A DNA stretch of 64,000 bases from Streptacidiphilus jiangxiensis (GTDB lineage Bacteria > Actinomycetota > Actinomycetes > Streptomycetales > Streptomycetaceae). Of this stretch, positions 34,980 through 43,680 are shown piece after piece. The notes beneath the pieces were generated by a model. It was given only the letters and a program-made list of their open reading frames with translations. It had not been told where the DNA came from and ran no database searches. Location of the stretch: positions 62,001 to 126,000 of the forward strand of contig NZ_FOAZ01000011.1 in assembly GCF_900109465.1 (NCBI RefSeq), read 5' to 3'. Made by a program: the position numbers and the translations under genes. Each line of letters starts with the position of its first letter. Within the stretch, counting starts at the first letter, position 1.

Positions 34980-37100
34980 TCACGAGAGCAGCGTCCAGGA
35001 CTGGCCCGGTGCCGCCGCGTCGTCCGCGTTCGTCACCACCGTGCTGCCCGCGCCCGCCGTGCCGGAGGTGTCGAGGGCGAGACCGGTGGCGACGTTCGTG
35101 ACGGTCAAGGCCCCCGTCGCGGTGTTCTGCAGTACCCGCCACTCCTGCCAGGGATTGCCCGCCGAGTAGTTGAGCAGGTAGGCGCTGTCGCCCGGTTGCG
35201 TGTTGGCCGCGAGCACGGTGTGGACCTGGGTGCCCGTGTCGCAGTTGTCGCTGATCCGAACCGTCCCGTCCGGGTTGCTGGTGAAGGTCCACATCTCCGA
35301 GGTGTGTGTCTGCCACCAGGTGTTGACGTCGGCGACGGAGGCGAGGGGCGAACTGCAGGTGCCGGAGACCTCGAGGACCAGGCCGCCCGTGCCGCCCGCG
35401 CTCAGGGCGTGGTACTTGCCGTCGTCGACGACGCTCGCGGTCACGGTGGTCGGCAGCGCGGTGAGCCGGTAGAGGGCGGTGCCGTGCGGGGGCAGGGCGG
35501 CGCTGAGGGTGCCGCCGGCGGCGCCGGTGACCTGGCCGGTGGCGCCCGTCCACAGCTCCTTGGACGAGTAGCCCGCGCCGGTGAGGCCGAGCGCGCTCAG
35601 GCTGGTGCTCACCGTCCGGGAGTTGGTCGGGTCCTGGTTGACCAGCGCCACGACGGTGTCGCCGTTCGCCAGTTGCCGCTGGAGCACGACGGGCGCGGTG
35701 GCGGAGTCCGGGGCCGCACCGACGAGCGTGGCCGGCTTGGCCAGACTGTCCTGGTCGATCGCGATCACGTCGCGGTTCTTGTAGAGCGCGAGGGCGGAGG
35801 CCGAGATACCGGTGGACCAGGTCGCGCCGTCGTAGCTCTGCACCGAGTCGGCGGCGGTGCGGAAGTCGGTGCCGGAGATGAGCGGCGCCGCCATCATCGA
35901 CAGGATCGAGATCTCCGTCGCCGACTCGGTGTCGGTGAAGGGCTTGTGACAGGTGCAGGTGTCGGTGGTGCCCCACAGGCCGTAGGGGTCCTGCCAGCCC
36001 GCGAACATCATGTCCATGTCGTTCCAGCTGCCCGGTCGGACGCCCGCCCGGTACTGCAGTGCCGTCTGCAACTGCCCTTGGTAGAGCACGCCGTCGAGCT
36101 CGCTGTCACGGTCCCCGCCGATCCGGCAGAGGTTGGCGACCTGCCCGCACCAGACGCCGGTCGGCGCGTAACCGGGCGCCTGGTAGGCGGGCGTGCCCGC
36201 GGCCTCGACGACCGGGTCGGTGCGGGCCGGGTCGTTCGGGTCCTGGAGGTAGGGGACGCCGGTGTGGACGGGCTGGGCCGAGACGCTGAGGGTGATCCGG
36301 CTGCTCCTCCCCTGAGCGGTGGTGGCGGCGTCGAGCGCCTTCTGGAACGTCTGGACGCGCGCGTAGACGGACTCGGTGAGCTCCTTGCCCTCGCCCTGCG
36401 TGCCGTAGTTGTGCCCGTCCGGCCCGGTGATCGGCGGCCCGTAGGGGCAGTCGTCGTACTTGACGAAGTCGACGCCCCAGGAGACGAAGTCGGCCGCGTC
36501 GGTGGCCTCGTGGCCGAGGCTGCCAGGGTGGCCCTGACAGGTGGTGTACGTGTCGGTCGCGTACAGGCCGAACTTCATGCCCTTGCTGTGTGCGTACCAG
36601 GCCAGGTACTGGATGCCGTTGACGGTCTGTCCGTTCACCGTCTGCGAGGGAAAGTTGTCCGGGTCGGGGATCAGGTGGCCGGAGGTCGGGTCGACACCCG
36701 TGCCGTCGGTGCCGCTGACGGGGTTGCCCGCCGCGTCGTACAGCTGCAGTGAGCCGTAGGCGTCCTTGACGATGTCGGTGGTCTGGCCGCTGCGATGCAT
36801 GAGCGACCAGCCGTCGTCGATGGTCACGGTGGTGTAGCCGGCGGCGACCAGACCGTTGGCCGACATGTAGTCGATGGTCTGCTGGACCTCCTGCTCGTTG
36901 ATCCCCGGTCCGAAGGTGTTCCAGGAGTTCCACCCCATGGGCGGGGTGAGCGCGGTGCCGTTGTCGAGCGCGGCGGCGGGTGCGGCGGTGGCGAGGCCCA
37001 GCCCGGCGCTCGCGACCGAGCCGGCACCGAGGAGGGCGACGGCGAGCAGGGTTCCGGCGAGCCGGTGTCGGCGACTGTGACGGGCGTGTGGTGCACGCAT
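34980..37100 (-). CDS. Secreted GH27 alpha-galactosidase with C-terminal ricin-like domain
   Basis: A 706-residue exported enzyme. The signal peptide has an RR-rich n-region and a hydrophobic core (LAGTLLAVALLGAGSVASA), with probable cleavage near AAPAAA-LDNG. The GH27 barrel begins LTPPMGWNSWNTFGPGINE; the nucleophile is in VDFVKYDDCPYG and the acid/base Asp is near GSWNDMDMMFAG. A beta-sandwich follows, then about 140 residues with QEWRVLQN and GQSWTLLS, a ricin-type beta-trefoil (CBM13-like). It would cleave galactosides of plant polysaccharides outside the cell. The ATG at 37100 follows CCTGGAG. Confidence 0.93.
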   Translation of the reverse strand: MRAPHARHSRRHRLAGTLLAVALLGAGSVASAGLGLATAAPAAALDNGTALTPPMGWNSWNTFGPGINEQEVQQTIDYMSANGLVAAGYTTVTIDDGWSLMHRSGQTTDIVKDAYGSLQLYDAAGNPVSGTDGTGVDPTSGHLIPDPDNFPSQTVNGQTVNGIQYLAWYAHSKGMKFGLYATDTYTTCQGHPGSLGHEATDAADFVSWGVDFVKYDDCPYGPPITGPDGHNYGTQGEGKELTESVYARVQTFQKALDAATTAQGRSSRITLSVSAQPVHTGVPYLQDPNDPARTDPVVEAAGTPAYQAPGYAPTGVWCGQVANLCRIGGDRDSELDGVLYQGQLQTALQYRAGVRPGSWNDMDMMFAGWQDPYGLWGTTDTCTCHKPFTDTESATEISILSMMAAPLISGTDFRTAADSVQSYDGATWSTGISASALALYKNRDVIAIDQDSLAKPATLVGAAPDSATAPVVLQRQLANGDTVVALVNQDPTNSRTVSTSLSALGLTGAGYSSKELWTGATGQVTGAAGGTLSAALPPHGTALYRLTALPTTVTASVVDDGKYHALSAGGTGGLVLEVSGTCSSPLASVADVNTWWQTHTSEMWTFTSNPDGTVRISDNCDTGTQVHTVLAANTQPGDSAYLLNYSAGNPWQEWRVLQNTATGALTVTNVATGLALDTSGTAGAGSTVVTNADDAAAPGQSWTLLS

Positions 37101-37285
37101 GGACGTGACTCCAGGGAGGCGCGAGGGGCGGGTGGATGGTGCGCCGTGCGGTGGTGTTCGTTTCTGTGGTTCCGTGTTTCGGCGCGAGTGTAATTGCACA
37201 TGCCACATGACACTAGGGTTACGGCGGAACCGCCTGAGGACGGCGTGCGTCCCACCGGCACACGACGAGGGAACGGAGCGGGGGC

Positions 37286-38017
37286 ATGGGACGTCGAGGC
37301 GTCAGGAACGGTGTCGGCACGGCCGGTTGGTTGGCCGTCGGCCTGCTGGTCACGGGGTGTGCGGCGGGGACGTCCGGGGGCACGCAGGTCGTCACGGGTG
37401 GTGGCGGCCTGACCCCGACACCCACGCCGAAGGCGACCACTCGCGTCGCCTCACCCGTGGTGCCGGGGGCAGCCGCCCCGGCGGGCGCGGCGACCCCGGG
37501 CGGGCCCTGCCCGACGCCGGCGCAGTGGCAGACCGGCGTCGTCCCCACCTACATCGACCACACTCCGGCCTCGACGCCTCAGGCGGAGGCGCTCTCGCAG
37601 GCCGTCGGCACGGCGGGGCGCGAGTCCGCGTTCGCTGACGTCTACGGCACCCAGATCACCGACTACCCCGTGGGCCGGGTCGCCCTGTGCGTCACCGATC
37701 TGGCGGGCGGCCGACGGCTGGCCGAGGCGGCGAAGCGGATCGATCCGCGGATCGACGTCGGCCGGCTGGACCTCTACCTCGCCCGTTACTCCGCTGCGCG
37801 GCTGAGTGCGGCGGCGCAGCGCCTGGTCCCGTTGGCGGGCAAGGGCGCGCTGGGCTTCCCGATCAACGGCGTCGGCGCCGGCGCCGACGCGTCCTCGCTC
37901 GAGGTCGACACGAACGCCGCAGGCGTCGCCTCGGCGGCGTTCCGGCGCCACCTGGAGCAACTGACCGGGGGTGTCCCGGTCACCCTCGTCAACCAGGGCC
38001 CGGCCGTGGCCGCGTGA
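37286..38017 (+). CDS. Hypothetical lipoprotein
   Basis: A 243-residue protein with a lipobox LLVTGC at residues 20-25, so it should be lipidated and anchored outside the membrane. A Thr/Pro/Ala-rich spacer follows, then a compact domain (PTPAQWQTGVVPTYIDHTPASTPQ to LTGGVPVTLVNQGPAVAA) with a Cys pair. The domain contains TYIDHTPA, DVYGTQITDYPVGRVALCVTD and LYLARYSAARL; I do not recognise it. It is monocistronic and divergent from the GH27 gene. Confidence 0.85.
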   Translation: MGRRGVRNGVGTAGWLAVGLLVTGCAAGTSGGTQVVTGGGGLTPTPTPKATTRVASPVVPGAAAPAGAATPGGPCPTPAQWQTGVVPTYIDHTPASTPQAEALSQAVGTAGRESAFADVYGTQITDYPVGRVALCVTDLAGGRRLAEAAKRIDPRIDVGRLDLYLARYSAARLSAAAQRLVPLAGKGALGFPINGVGAGADASSLEVDTNAAGVASAAFRRHLEQLTGGVPVTLVNQGPAVAA

Positions 38018-38028
38018 GCGGTCGTGCC

Positions 38029-38150
38029 GCGCCGGTTCGCGTGTCGCGCCCGGTTCCCGCGTCGCGCCCGTTTCCGCATCGCGCCGGTTCCCGTGTCGGC
38101 CCGGTTTCCCGCATTGCGCCGGTTCCTGTGTCGGCCCGGTTTCCCGCATC
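38029..38150. repeat. 35-bp tandem repeat after the lipoprotein gene
   Basis: Three units of 35 bp (38029-38063, 38081-38115, 38116-38150) begin GCGCCGGTTC, and a 17-bp partial unit (38064-38080) sits between the first two. The last two differ at two positions. The array lies between the convergent lipoprotein and phosphopantetheinyl-transferase genes and has no U-tract or long hairpin. Confidence 0.75.
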
Positions 38151-38231
38151 GCCCGGCCTGCGCGTCGCCTGGTCGGTGCCAAGGCCTGCGCCGGGGCGGG
38201 GGCGGTCCCGCACCGGGGTGGAAGCGGGTGA

Positions 38232-38948
38232 CTAGGTGAAGCTCTCGCGCAGGGTGAAAGTGGCGCCCGGGGTCGCCAGGGCGAAGGCGGCGGCGTGGGA
38301 GGGGCCGACCTGGACGGTGGTGACGGTCCAGCCCGGGGGGAGGGCGGCGGGGTCGTCGCCGAGGTAGTCGGCGGCCAGGTTGCGGCCGAGGCCGGTGCCC
38401 AGGGCCTTGAGGTAGGCCTCCTTGCGGGTCCAGATCCTGGCGAAGGCCGCGGGTGCCGCGCCGTCGGGGTGGAGGGCGAACTCCGCCTGTTCCGCTGGGT
38501 GGAGGGAGACGGCGGTCTCCCGCGCGGTCTCCGCCGAGGGGAGGGCCTCCACGTCGACGCCGATCGGTGTCGTGTCCGGCGCGACGCCGATCAGCACCAG
38601 GCCGCCGCCGTGCGAGAGGGAGAACGCCGGGAGCGGCGTCGGCACGGCTCCGGCGGCGAGCCGGGGTCGGCCGTGGAGCTCGCCGCAGCACGGGCACGGC
38701 TCGCGCTCGAAGCGCAGACCTGCCGCGGGCAGGCCGGTGCGGGCGGCCAGGACGGTGCGCAGGGCGGCGTGCGCCACCTCGTACATGACCCGGTCGCTCT
38801 CGTGCAGGAACCGCGCGGCACGCTCGCGCTCGGCCGCGTCGAGGAGCTCCAGGTCCAGCGCGGGCTGCGGGACCCGGGCGTCGACGAGCCAGAGTTCGAC
38901 CTCCGCCCCGGCCCCGGCCCCGCCTCCGATCTTGGCTTCGACGGTCAC
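38232..38948 (-). CDS. 4'-phosphopantetheinyl transferase (Sfp type)
   Basis: A 238-residue Sfp/HetI-type transferase that moves phosphopantetheine from CoA to a carrier-protein serine. Motifs are IGVDVEALPS (Mg-binding G-V-D-V-E) and WTRKEAYLKALGTGL (W-x-x-KEAxxK). The GTG start overlaps the stop of the ATP-grasp gene (GTGA), so expression is coupled. It could activate the carrier domain of the synthetase at 1-3708, but nothing in the sequence links them directly; a housekeeping role with secondary-metabolite synthases is equally possible. Confidence 0.93.
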   Translation of the reverse strand: MTVEAKIGGGAGAGAEVELWLVDARVPQPALDLELLDAAERERAARFLHESDRVMYEVAHAALRTVLAARTGLPAAGLRFEREPCPCCGELHGRPRLAAGAVPTPLPAFSLSHGGGLVLIGVAPDTTPIGVDVEALPSAETARETAVSLHPAEQAEFALHPDGAAPAAFARIWTRKEAYLKALGTGLGRNLAADYLGDDPAALPPGWTVTTVQVGPSHAAAFALATPGATFTLRESFT

Positions 38949-39814
38949 GGCAGCAGTCCGGCCAGGTGGTGGGCATAGCGGGCGGTCGCGCCCGGAGCGA
39001 AGGGGAGGAAGAGCTCGGGCTCGATCAGCTCCAGCTCCATGACGGCGGGGCCGTCGGCGAGCTCCACCAGGTCGACGCGGCCGTAGGCGACGGGCGCGGG
39101 GGCGCCCTTCAACGCGGCCCGTGCGACGGCCAACTCGGCCTCGCTGGGGAGGTGTTCCTGCACCGTGCCGCCGTGGTGCTCGTGGATCCGGTACTCGCCG
39201 GAGGCGGGCACCTTGCGCACGGCGTGGCTGAACTCGGTGCCGAAGAAGACCAGCGAGGTCTCGCCGCGGCTGAGCACCGACTCCACCAGCGGCTGGAGCA
39301 GCGCGTCACCGTGTCGGGTGAGCTCCCGCAGGTGCGCGGCGGTCTCCGGCGCATCCACGGGGGAGCGCAACGCTCCACGCGCCCCCGCCGAGACGGCGGG
39401 CTTGGCGACGGTCTCGACGGTGCCGTGTCGCTCGCGGAACTCCGCGAGGGCCGCGTCGATCGCGGCCTGGTCCGCGCCGCGCGGCAGCAGCGTGGTGGGT
39501 ATGACGGCCGTGCCCTGTTCGCCGAGGGCCGGGAGGTAGCCCTTGTGGTGGTTCCAGGTGATGACCTCGGCGGGGTTGCGCAGGGTGGTGGCACGGTCGG
39601 TGCGCTCGGCCCAGGTGAGGAACTCCTCCAGGCGGTCCCAGTAGTCCCAGGTGGTGCGCACGAGCGCCATGCCGTGCGCGTCCCAGTCCAGCGGCTCGTC
39701 CCACGGCTGGATCTCGGCGGTGACGCCGAGGCTTCGCAGCTCGGTGACGAGCAGGTCGTTCTCGGTGACCTCGCGCGGCATGGTGCGGCCGGTGAGCAGG
39801 ACGATGTCGGACAC
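38945..39814 (-). CDS. ATP-grasp family ligase-like protein
   Basis: A 289-residue ATP-grasp protein. The central segment TVETVAKPAVSAGARGA is the ATP-binding lysine loop, and VAYGRVDLVELADGPAVMELELIEPELFL contains the Mg-binding D and E-x-x (normally E-x-N; here MELELIEPELF). Family members form amide or peptide bonds, with acyl phosphate intermediates. The GTG start follows GAGAGG. It shares a coupled two-gene operon with the phosphopantetheinyl transferase. Substrate unknown. Confidence 0.85.
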   Translation of the reverse strand: MSDIVLLTGRTMPREVTENDLLVTELRSLGVTAEIQPWDEPLDWDAHGMALVRTTWDYWDRLEEFLTWAERTDRATTLRNPAEVITWNHHKGYLPALGEQGTAVIPTTLLPRGADQAAIDAALAEFRERHGTVETVAKPAVSAGARGALRSPVDAPETAAHLRELTRHGDALLQPLVESVLSRGETSLVFFGTEFSHAVRKVPASGEYRIHEHHGGTVQEHLPSEAELAVARAALKGAPAPVAYGRVDLVELADGPAVMELELIEPELFLPFAPGATARYAHHLAGLLP

Positions 39815-39967
39815 GGGTTGCGCCTCTCGGTAGGTGGCCCGGTGGCGAGCCTATCCGGTGACCGGGCCGGATGGATCTTGGATCTTGTCCTGCTGCCGAC
39901 AGTCGACGCTGCCCGCGGTATTGACGCCCCGCCAGGTGGGCGGAAGACTCCCACCATCCGGAACCTG

Positions 39968-39986
39968 GTTAGGAAGGTTTCCTAAC
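39968..39986. promoter_or_regulatory. Palindromic operator GTTAGGAA-N3-TTCCTAAC
   Basis: Perfect 8-bp arms (39968-39975, 39979-39986) with spacer GGT, ending 15 bp before the ATG of the GH8 gene. Its form resembles the palindromes recognised by the ROK-family repressor CsnR ahead of streptomycete chitosanase genes, recalled from memory. A second in-frame ATG directly abuts the palindrome. Confidence 0.7.
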
Positions 39987-40001
39987 ATGCGAAGGAGTGT
40001 C

Positions 40002-41294
40002 ATGTCCCGTACTCCGCAACGCCTCGTCGCCGCGCTCGCGGCCTCCGCCGCCCTCGCCGGGGGTGCCCTCGCCGTCGGCGGCAACGCGGACGCCGCCGCG
40101 ACCGCCGCCCGCGCCGCGACGGCCGGTCGGGCCGCGACGGCCACGCCCAAGCTGGCCTTCCCGCTGCACCAGACCTACCGGACCGGCGTGATGCCGTCCG
40201 CCTCCCAGTCGTCGCGCGACGCCGCCGTCGAGAAGCAGTACGACTCGTGGAAGTCCACCTACCTCCACCACGGCTGCGCGAGCAACGAGTACTACGTCTC
40301 CACCAAGGGCGACGGCGACGCCACCAACAACGGTCCGGTCTCCGAGGGCCAGGGCTACGGCATGAACATCGTGCCGCTGATGGCCGGTTACGACGCCAAC
40401 GCACAGACCGAGTTCAACGGCCTGTGGCAGCTGGTCAAGGACCACAAGGACCAGTGGGGCCTGATGCAGTGGCAGTTGGACGGCAAGACCTGCAAGTACT
40501 ACAGCTCCGGCACGCCCGACGCGGCCACCGACGGCGACCTGGACATCGGCTACGGCCTGATCCTCGCGGACAAGCAGTGGGGCGGTTACACGGCCGACGC
40601 GAAGGCCTGGCTGGCGAGCGTCTACGCCCACGACGTGACCTCGGACGGCCACCTGAAGTGCGAGGACGACGGTCCCTCCACCGACACCCGGCCGTCCGAC
40701 AACATGCTGGACCACCTGCGCGCCTTCGCCGCCTACGACACTGCCCACGACTGGGGCAAGGTCGTGAACCGGATGCAGGCGGTGGTCAGCGAGTTCACTG
40801 CGGCGTACTCGTCGAGCGCGGGCCTGATGTCGGACTTCGTCATCCACGCCAACACCACCGCGCCCGCCCCGGCGCCCGCCAACTACCAGGAGGACCAGCC
40901 CGACAACATCGTCGGCTACAACTCCATCCGTGTCCCCTGGCACCTCGGCACCGACGCGCTGCTCTACGGCCCGACCACGGCGGCCGTCTCGCTCGCGGAC
41001 GCCAAGAAGTGGTCCGCCTGCACCAAGAAGCTCGCCGGCGGCAACCCCGCCAAGGTGCAGCCGCACATCAAGCTGAACTGCGCCAACGGCAACGTCTCCG
41101 GTGACACCCAGGCGGAGGAGGCCGGCGACTCGATCGGCCCGGCGGCGATGGCCTCCGGCGACCAGGCCTGGACGGACGGGATCTGGAAGCAGCTGCAGAC
41201 CAACCCGTTCGGCGACGGCTACTACGGCGAGACCATCAAGACGCTGGTGCTGATCGTGATGGCGGGCGACTACTGGAACCCCGCCCAGCACTGA
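40002..41294 (+). CDS. Secreted GH8 glycoside hydrolase (endoglucanase/chitosanase)
   Basis: A 430-residue exported enzyme with a signal peptide (MSRTPQRLVAALAASAALAGGALA). The GH8 (alpha/alpha)6 barrel is marked by NNGPVSEGQGYGMNIVPLMAGYD, with the catalytic Glu acid, and ATDGDLDIGYGLILADKQWGG, the family signature. GH8 contains endoglucanases, licheninases and chitosanases. The chitosanase-type operator just upstream makes chitosan a plausible substrate (inference). The ATG at 40002 follows GAAGGAG; ATG 39987 would add five residues. Confidence 0.9.
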   Translation: MSRTPQRLVAALAASAALAGGALAVGGNADAAATAARAATAGRAATATPKLAFPLHQTYRTGVMPSASQSSRDAAVEKQYDSWKSTYLHHGCASNEYYVSTKGDGDATNNGPVSEGQGYGMNIVPLMAGYDANAQTEFNGLWQLVKDHKDQWGLMQWQLDGKTCKYYSSGTPDAATDGDLDIGYGLILADKQWGGYTADAKAWLASVYAHDVTSDGHLKCEDDGPSTDTRPSDNMLDHLRAFAAYDTAHDWGKVVNRMQAVVSEFTAAYSSSAGLMSDFVIHANTTAPAPAPANYQEDQPDNIVGYNSIRVPWHLGTDALLYGPTTAAVSLADAKKWSACTKKLAGGNPAKVQPHIKLNCANGNVSGDTQAEEAGDSIGPAAMASGDQAWTDGIWKQLQTNPFGDGYYGETIKTLVLIVMAGDYWNPAQH

Positions 41295-41354
41295 ACCGGC
41301 CGCTCCCCGGACCGGCCTGACCCGCTCGGACCCGCCCGGCCCGCCCGGACCCGC

Positions 41355-41939
41355 TCAGACCCGTTCGAGCGGGACGTGCGGCCCGTCGGGCAGTTCCACC
41401 GTGATCGGGTCGCCGGGGCGGATCTCGCCGCCGCGCAGCACGACGCCCATGATCCCGGCCTTGCGCACCACGTTGCCGTCGGCGTCCTTGCCGACGCACT
41501 CCTTCAGCAGACCCACGCGGTAGGCGTTGATCTGCGGGCAGGGGTTGCGCAGGCCGGTGATCTCCACCTCGGCCTCGGCGCCGAGGCGCAGGCGCGCGCC
41601 GCGCGGCAGGCCGAGCAGGTCCAGACCGCGCGTGGTGACGTTCTCGCCCAGTGCCCCGGCCGCGACGTCGAACCCGGCGTCGCGCAGCTCGTCGTGGAAC
41701 TCCGCATGCATCAGGTGGACCTGGCGCAGGTTCGGCTGGGTCGGGTCGGCGGCGACGCGGGAGCGGTGCTGGACGGTGACGCCCAGGTGCGTGTCGCCCT
41801 CCACGCCGAGCCCGGCGAGGAGGCGGATCGCGGGCACGTTGTCCTTGCTGAAGCGGTGCTCGGCGTCGCGGCTCACGGCGGTCACGACGGCGGCGGTCAC
41901 GGGAGCGGCGGCGCTGGCGGCTGCGGCGTGGTCGGTCAC
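41355..41939 (-). CDS. MOSC-domain protein
   Basis: A 194-residue protein with the MOSC fold, normally involved in moving sulfur or using molybdenum cofactor. It includes GVEGDTHLGVTVQHRSRV and FDVAAGALGENVTTRGLDLLGLPRGARLRLG. Then come VEITGLRNPCPQIN, with the conserved NPC cysteine, and GIMGVVLRGGEIRPGD. The GTG at 41939 follows GAAGGG; the upstream extension to 42017 is rejected because it overlaps the next gene. It precedes nothing obvious but lies 14 bp downstream of the molybdo-oxidoreductase pair on the same strand, suggesting one operon. Confidence 0.9.
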   Translation of the reverse strand: MTDHAAAASAAAPVTAAVVTAVSRDAEHRFSKDNVPAIRLLAGLGVEGDTHLGVTVQHRSRVAADPTQPNLRQVHLMHAEFHDELRDAGFDVAAGALGENVTTRGLDLLGLPRGARLRLGAEAEVEITGLRNPCPQINAYRVGLLKECVGKDADGNVVRKAGIMGVVLRGGEIRPGDPITVELPDGPHVPLERV

Positions 41940-41953
41940 ACAGGGCCCTTCTG

Positions 41954-42439
41954 TCAGTCCCGCCGGGTGGGGCGGGGAGGCGCGGGCTTGCGCCTCATTC
42001 TCGCAGGCGGGAGCCACCGACGTACACGTCGTTCTGTGGCGCGCACCGCGCCCGGCACGCGCGGCGCCACCGCGAGCAGCGCGACGACGACCGCGACCGC
42101 CGCGAGCAGCAGCAGCCAGTTGCGCAGGTACGGCAGCGGCAGCAGGCTCGGGTTGCCGTGGTCCACACCCGCGCGCAGCACCGCCGGCAGCCCGACCGCG
42201 GTCAGCGCGGCCGCCACCACCAGCCCGCCGCGCAGCAGCGGCCGCCTGACCAGGGCGGTACCCACCAGTAGCACCAACGGCAGCCAGAACCCGTCGTGCA
42301 GCACCACCCCGCCGACGCCCCAGACCAGGACGTCCGCCGGGTCGCGGATGTACGGGTCGTGCAGCAGCCCGTAGAGGCCGTAGCCGATCACGCCGATCCC
42401 GAGCAGGGCCAGCGCGGTGCGCAGGACTCGTACCGTCAT
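41954..42439 (-). CDS. Small membrane protein coupled to a molybdo-oxidoreductase
   Basis: A 161-residue protein with four predicted membrane segments: VLRTALALLGIGVIGYGLYGLL, GVVLHDGFWLPLVLLVGTALV, GGLVVAAALTAVGLPAVLRAG and WLLLLAAVAVVVALLAVAP. A basic tail PRVPGAVRATERRVRRWLPPAR ends the protein. It starts two bases after the stop of the upstream oxidoreductase. It may be a subunit or anchor for the haem/Moco enzyme; I recognise no family. Confidence 0.8.
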   Translation of the reverse strand: MTVRVLRTALALLGIGVIGYGLYGLLHDPYIRDPADVLVWGVGGVVLHDGFWLPLVLLVGTALVRRPLLRGGLVVAAALTAVGLPAVLRAGVDHGNPSLLPLPYLRNWLLLLAAVAVVVALLAVAPRVPGAVRATERRVRRWLPPARMRRKPAPPRPTRRD

Positions 42440-42441
42440 GC

Positions 42442-43611
42442 TCAGAGCACCTCCAGCCGGGAGACCCACTTGGTCTGCAGCACGCCCGGACGGTTCGGTG
42501 CCACGATCCGCGCCGGATAGCCGTGGTCGGGGTGCAGCACCTGGCCGTTGATCCGGAGCGCGAGCACGGTGAGGGGGTCGCGCGCGTAGGTGTGCGGCAT
42601 CGTCATGACCGCGTAGGGGCCGCCCTGCTCGAGCGAGGTGACCCGGACCAGTGCGCCCGGCGCGGCCCCCGCCCGGTCGAGCAGGTCCCGCAGCCGCACG
42701 CCGCCCCAGCGGGCGGAGGCGCTCCACCCCTCCACGCAGGCGATCGGCAGGTCGACGTCCGTCTGGGGCAGAGCGAGCAGCTCGGCCATGGTGAGGGTGT
42801 ACGGACGCGGGCCGTCGACACGGAGCCGCCAGTCGGTGGGCGCGTGCACCGTTCCCGCCTGCGCGGCCGTCCGGTTGACGGGGATGCCCTGTGGTCCGAG
42901 GTCCGGCCGACGCGGCCCGAGCAGGTCCAAGGACCGCAGCCACGGCACGGTCTGACCTGCGGTCACCAACGTGACCGCGCCGACGGCGGCCGCCACCGAC
43001 CCCAGCAGCGCCCGCCGTCCCGGGAGTGGCGGCTTGGAGCGCCGCCAGTGCTCCGCGATCTCCGGTCCCTTGGCGGCGATGTGGAGCAGCAGACCGCCGA
43101 CGGCGATCCAGGCCAGCCAGAAGTGCGTCTGCCGGAACGGGAACGGCCACGGGTACCACTGCAGGGTGTTGAGCAGTCCCGTGAACAGCTCCAGCAGCAG
43201 GGCGCCGAGGAGCAGGGCGATCCCGAGGCGCTCCAGCGCGTGCCGCACGGTGCGGGCCGGCGGCCACGCGAACAGCCGCGGGTAGACGACCCACAGTTTC
43301 GCTCCCAGCAGCGGGATGGCGGCGATACCGCTGATCACGTGCAGGCCCTGGGTGATCCGGTAGCCCTGCACGGGCCGGCTCGGCAGGTGATCGCGCAGCC
43401 AGCCCGGCGGTTGCTGCAGGACGTGGCTGATCAGCCCGGTCGCGAAGCAGAGGAGTACGGCTGCGCCGAGCCACCGCCCCAGTACGACCGCGGTCCGCGG
43501 TTCGTGCAGTCGGGAGCGGAACGCGCCCTCCCGCAGCGGCCCGCGCCGAAGCGCTGCCGGCGGCGCGGGGAGGGGCACGTCGAGTGGGTTCCGCGGGCGG
43601 AGACGTCTCAT
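42442..43611 (-). CDS. Molybdopterin-dependent oxidoreductase with N-terminal membrane domain
   Basis: A 389-residue protein. Residues about 25-210 hold four or five membrane helices with histidines in cytochrome b-like positions (FATGLISHVL, GYRITQGLHVISGIAAIPLL, GGLLLHIAAKGPEIAEHW). Residues about 240-389 form a sulfite-oxidase/YedY-like Moco domain: WRLRVDGPRPYTLTMAELLALPQ, IACVEGWSASARWGGVRLRDLL with the Mo-ligand Cys, and YPARIVAPNRPGVLQTKWVSRLEV. It would pass electrons between a periplasmic substrate and the membrane, substrate unknown. ATG 43611 is used; a longer start at 43896 would translate the repeat element. Confidence 0.88.
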   Translation of the reverse strand: MRRLRPRNPLDVPLPAPPAALRRGPLREGAFRSRLHEPRTAVVLGRWLGAAVLLCFATGLISHVLQQPPGWLRDHLPSRPVQGYRITQGLHVISGIAAIPLLGAKLWVVYPRLFAWPPARTVRHALERLGIALLLGALLLELFTGLLNTLQWYPWPFPFRQTHFWLAWIAVGGLLLHIAAKGPEIAEHWRRSKPPLPGRRALLGSVAAAVGAVTLVTAGQTVPWLRSLDLLGPRRPDLGPQGIPVNRTAAQAGTVHAPTDWRLRVDGPRPYTLTMAELLALPQTDVDLPIACVEGWSASARWGGVRLRDLLDRAGAAPGALVRVTSLEQGGPYAVMTMPHTYARDPLTVLALRINGQVLHPDHGYPARIVAPNRPGVLQTKWVSRLEVL

Positions 43612-43680
43612 GTCTCCATGAGACCGCTGACCAGCGGTGTCGAGGCCTATCGGCCCGGCTACGGAAGTCTTACGGACCTC

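Noticed and set aside
37150-37230. Repeated CATGTG motifs near the GH27 promoter as an operator
   Set aside because: CATGTGGCATGTG is a short direct repeat without symmetry; evidence too weak to call a site.
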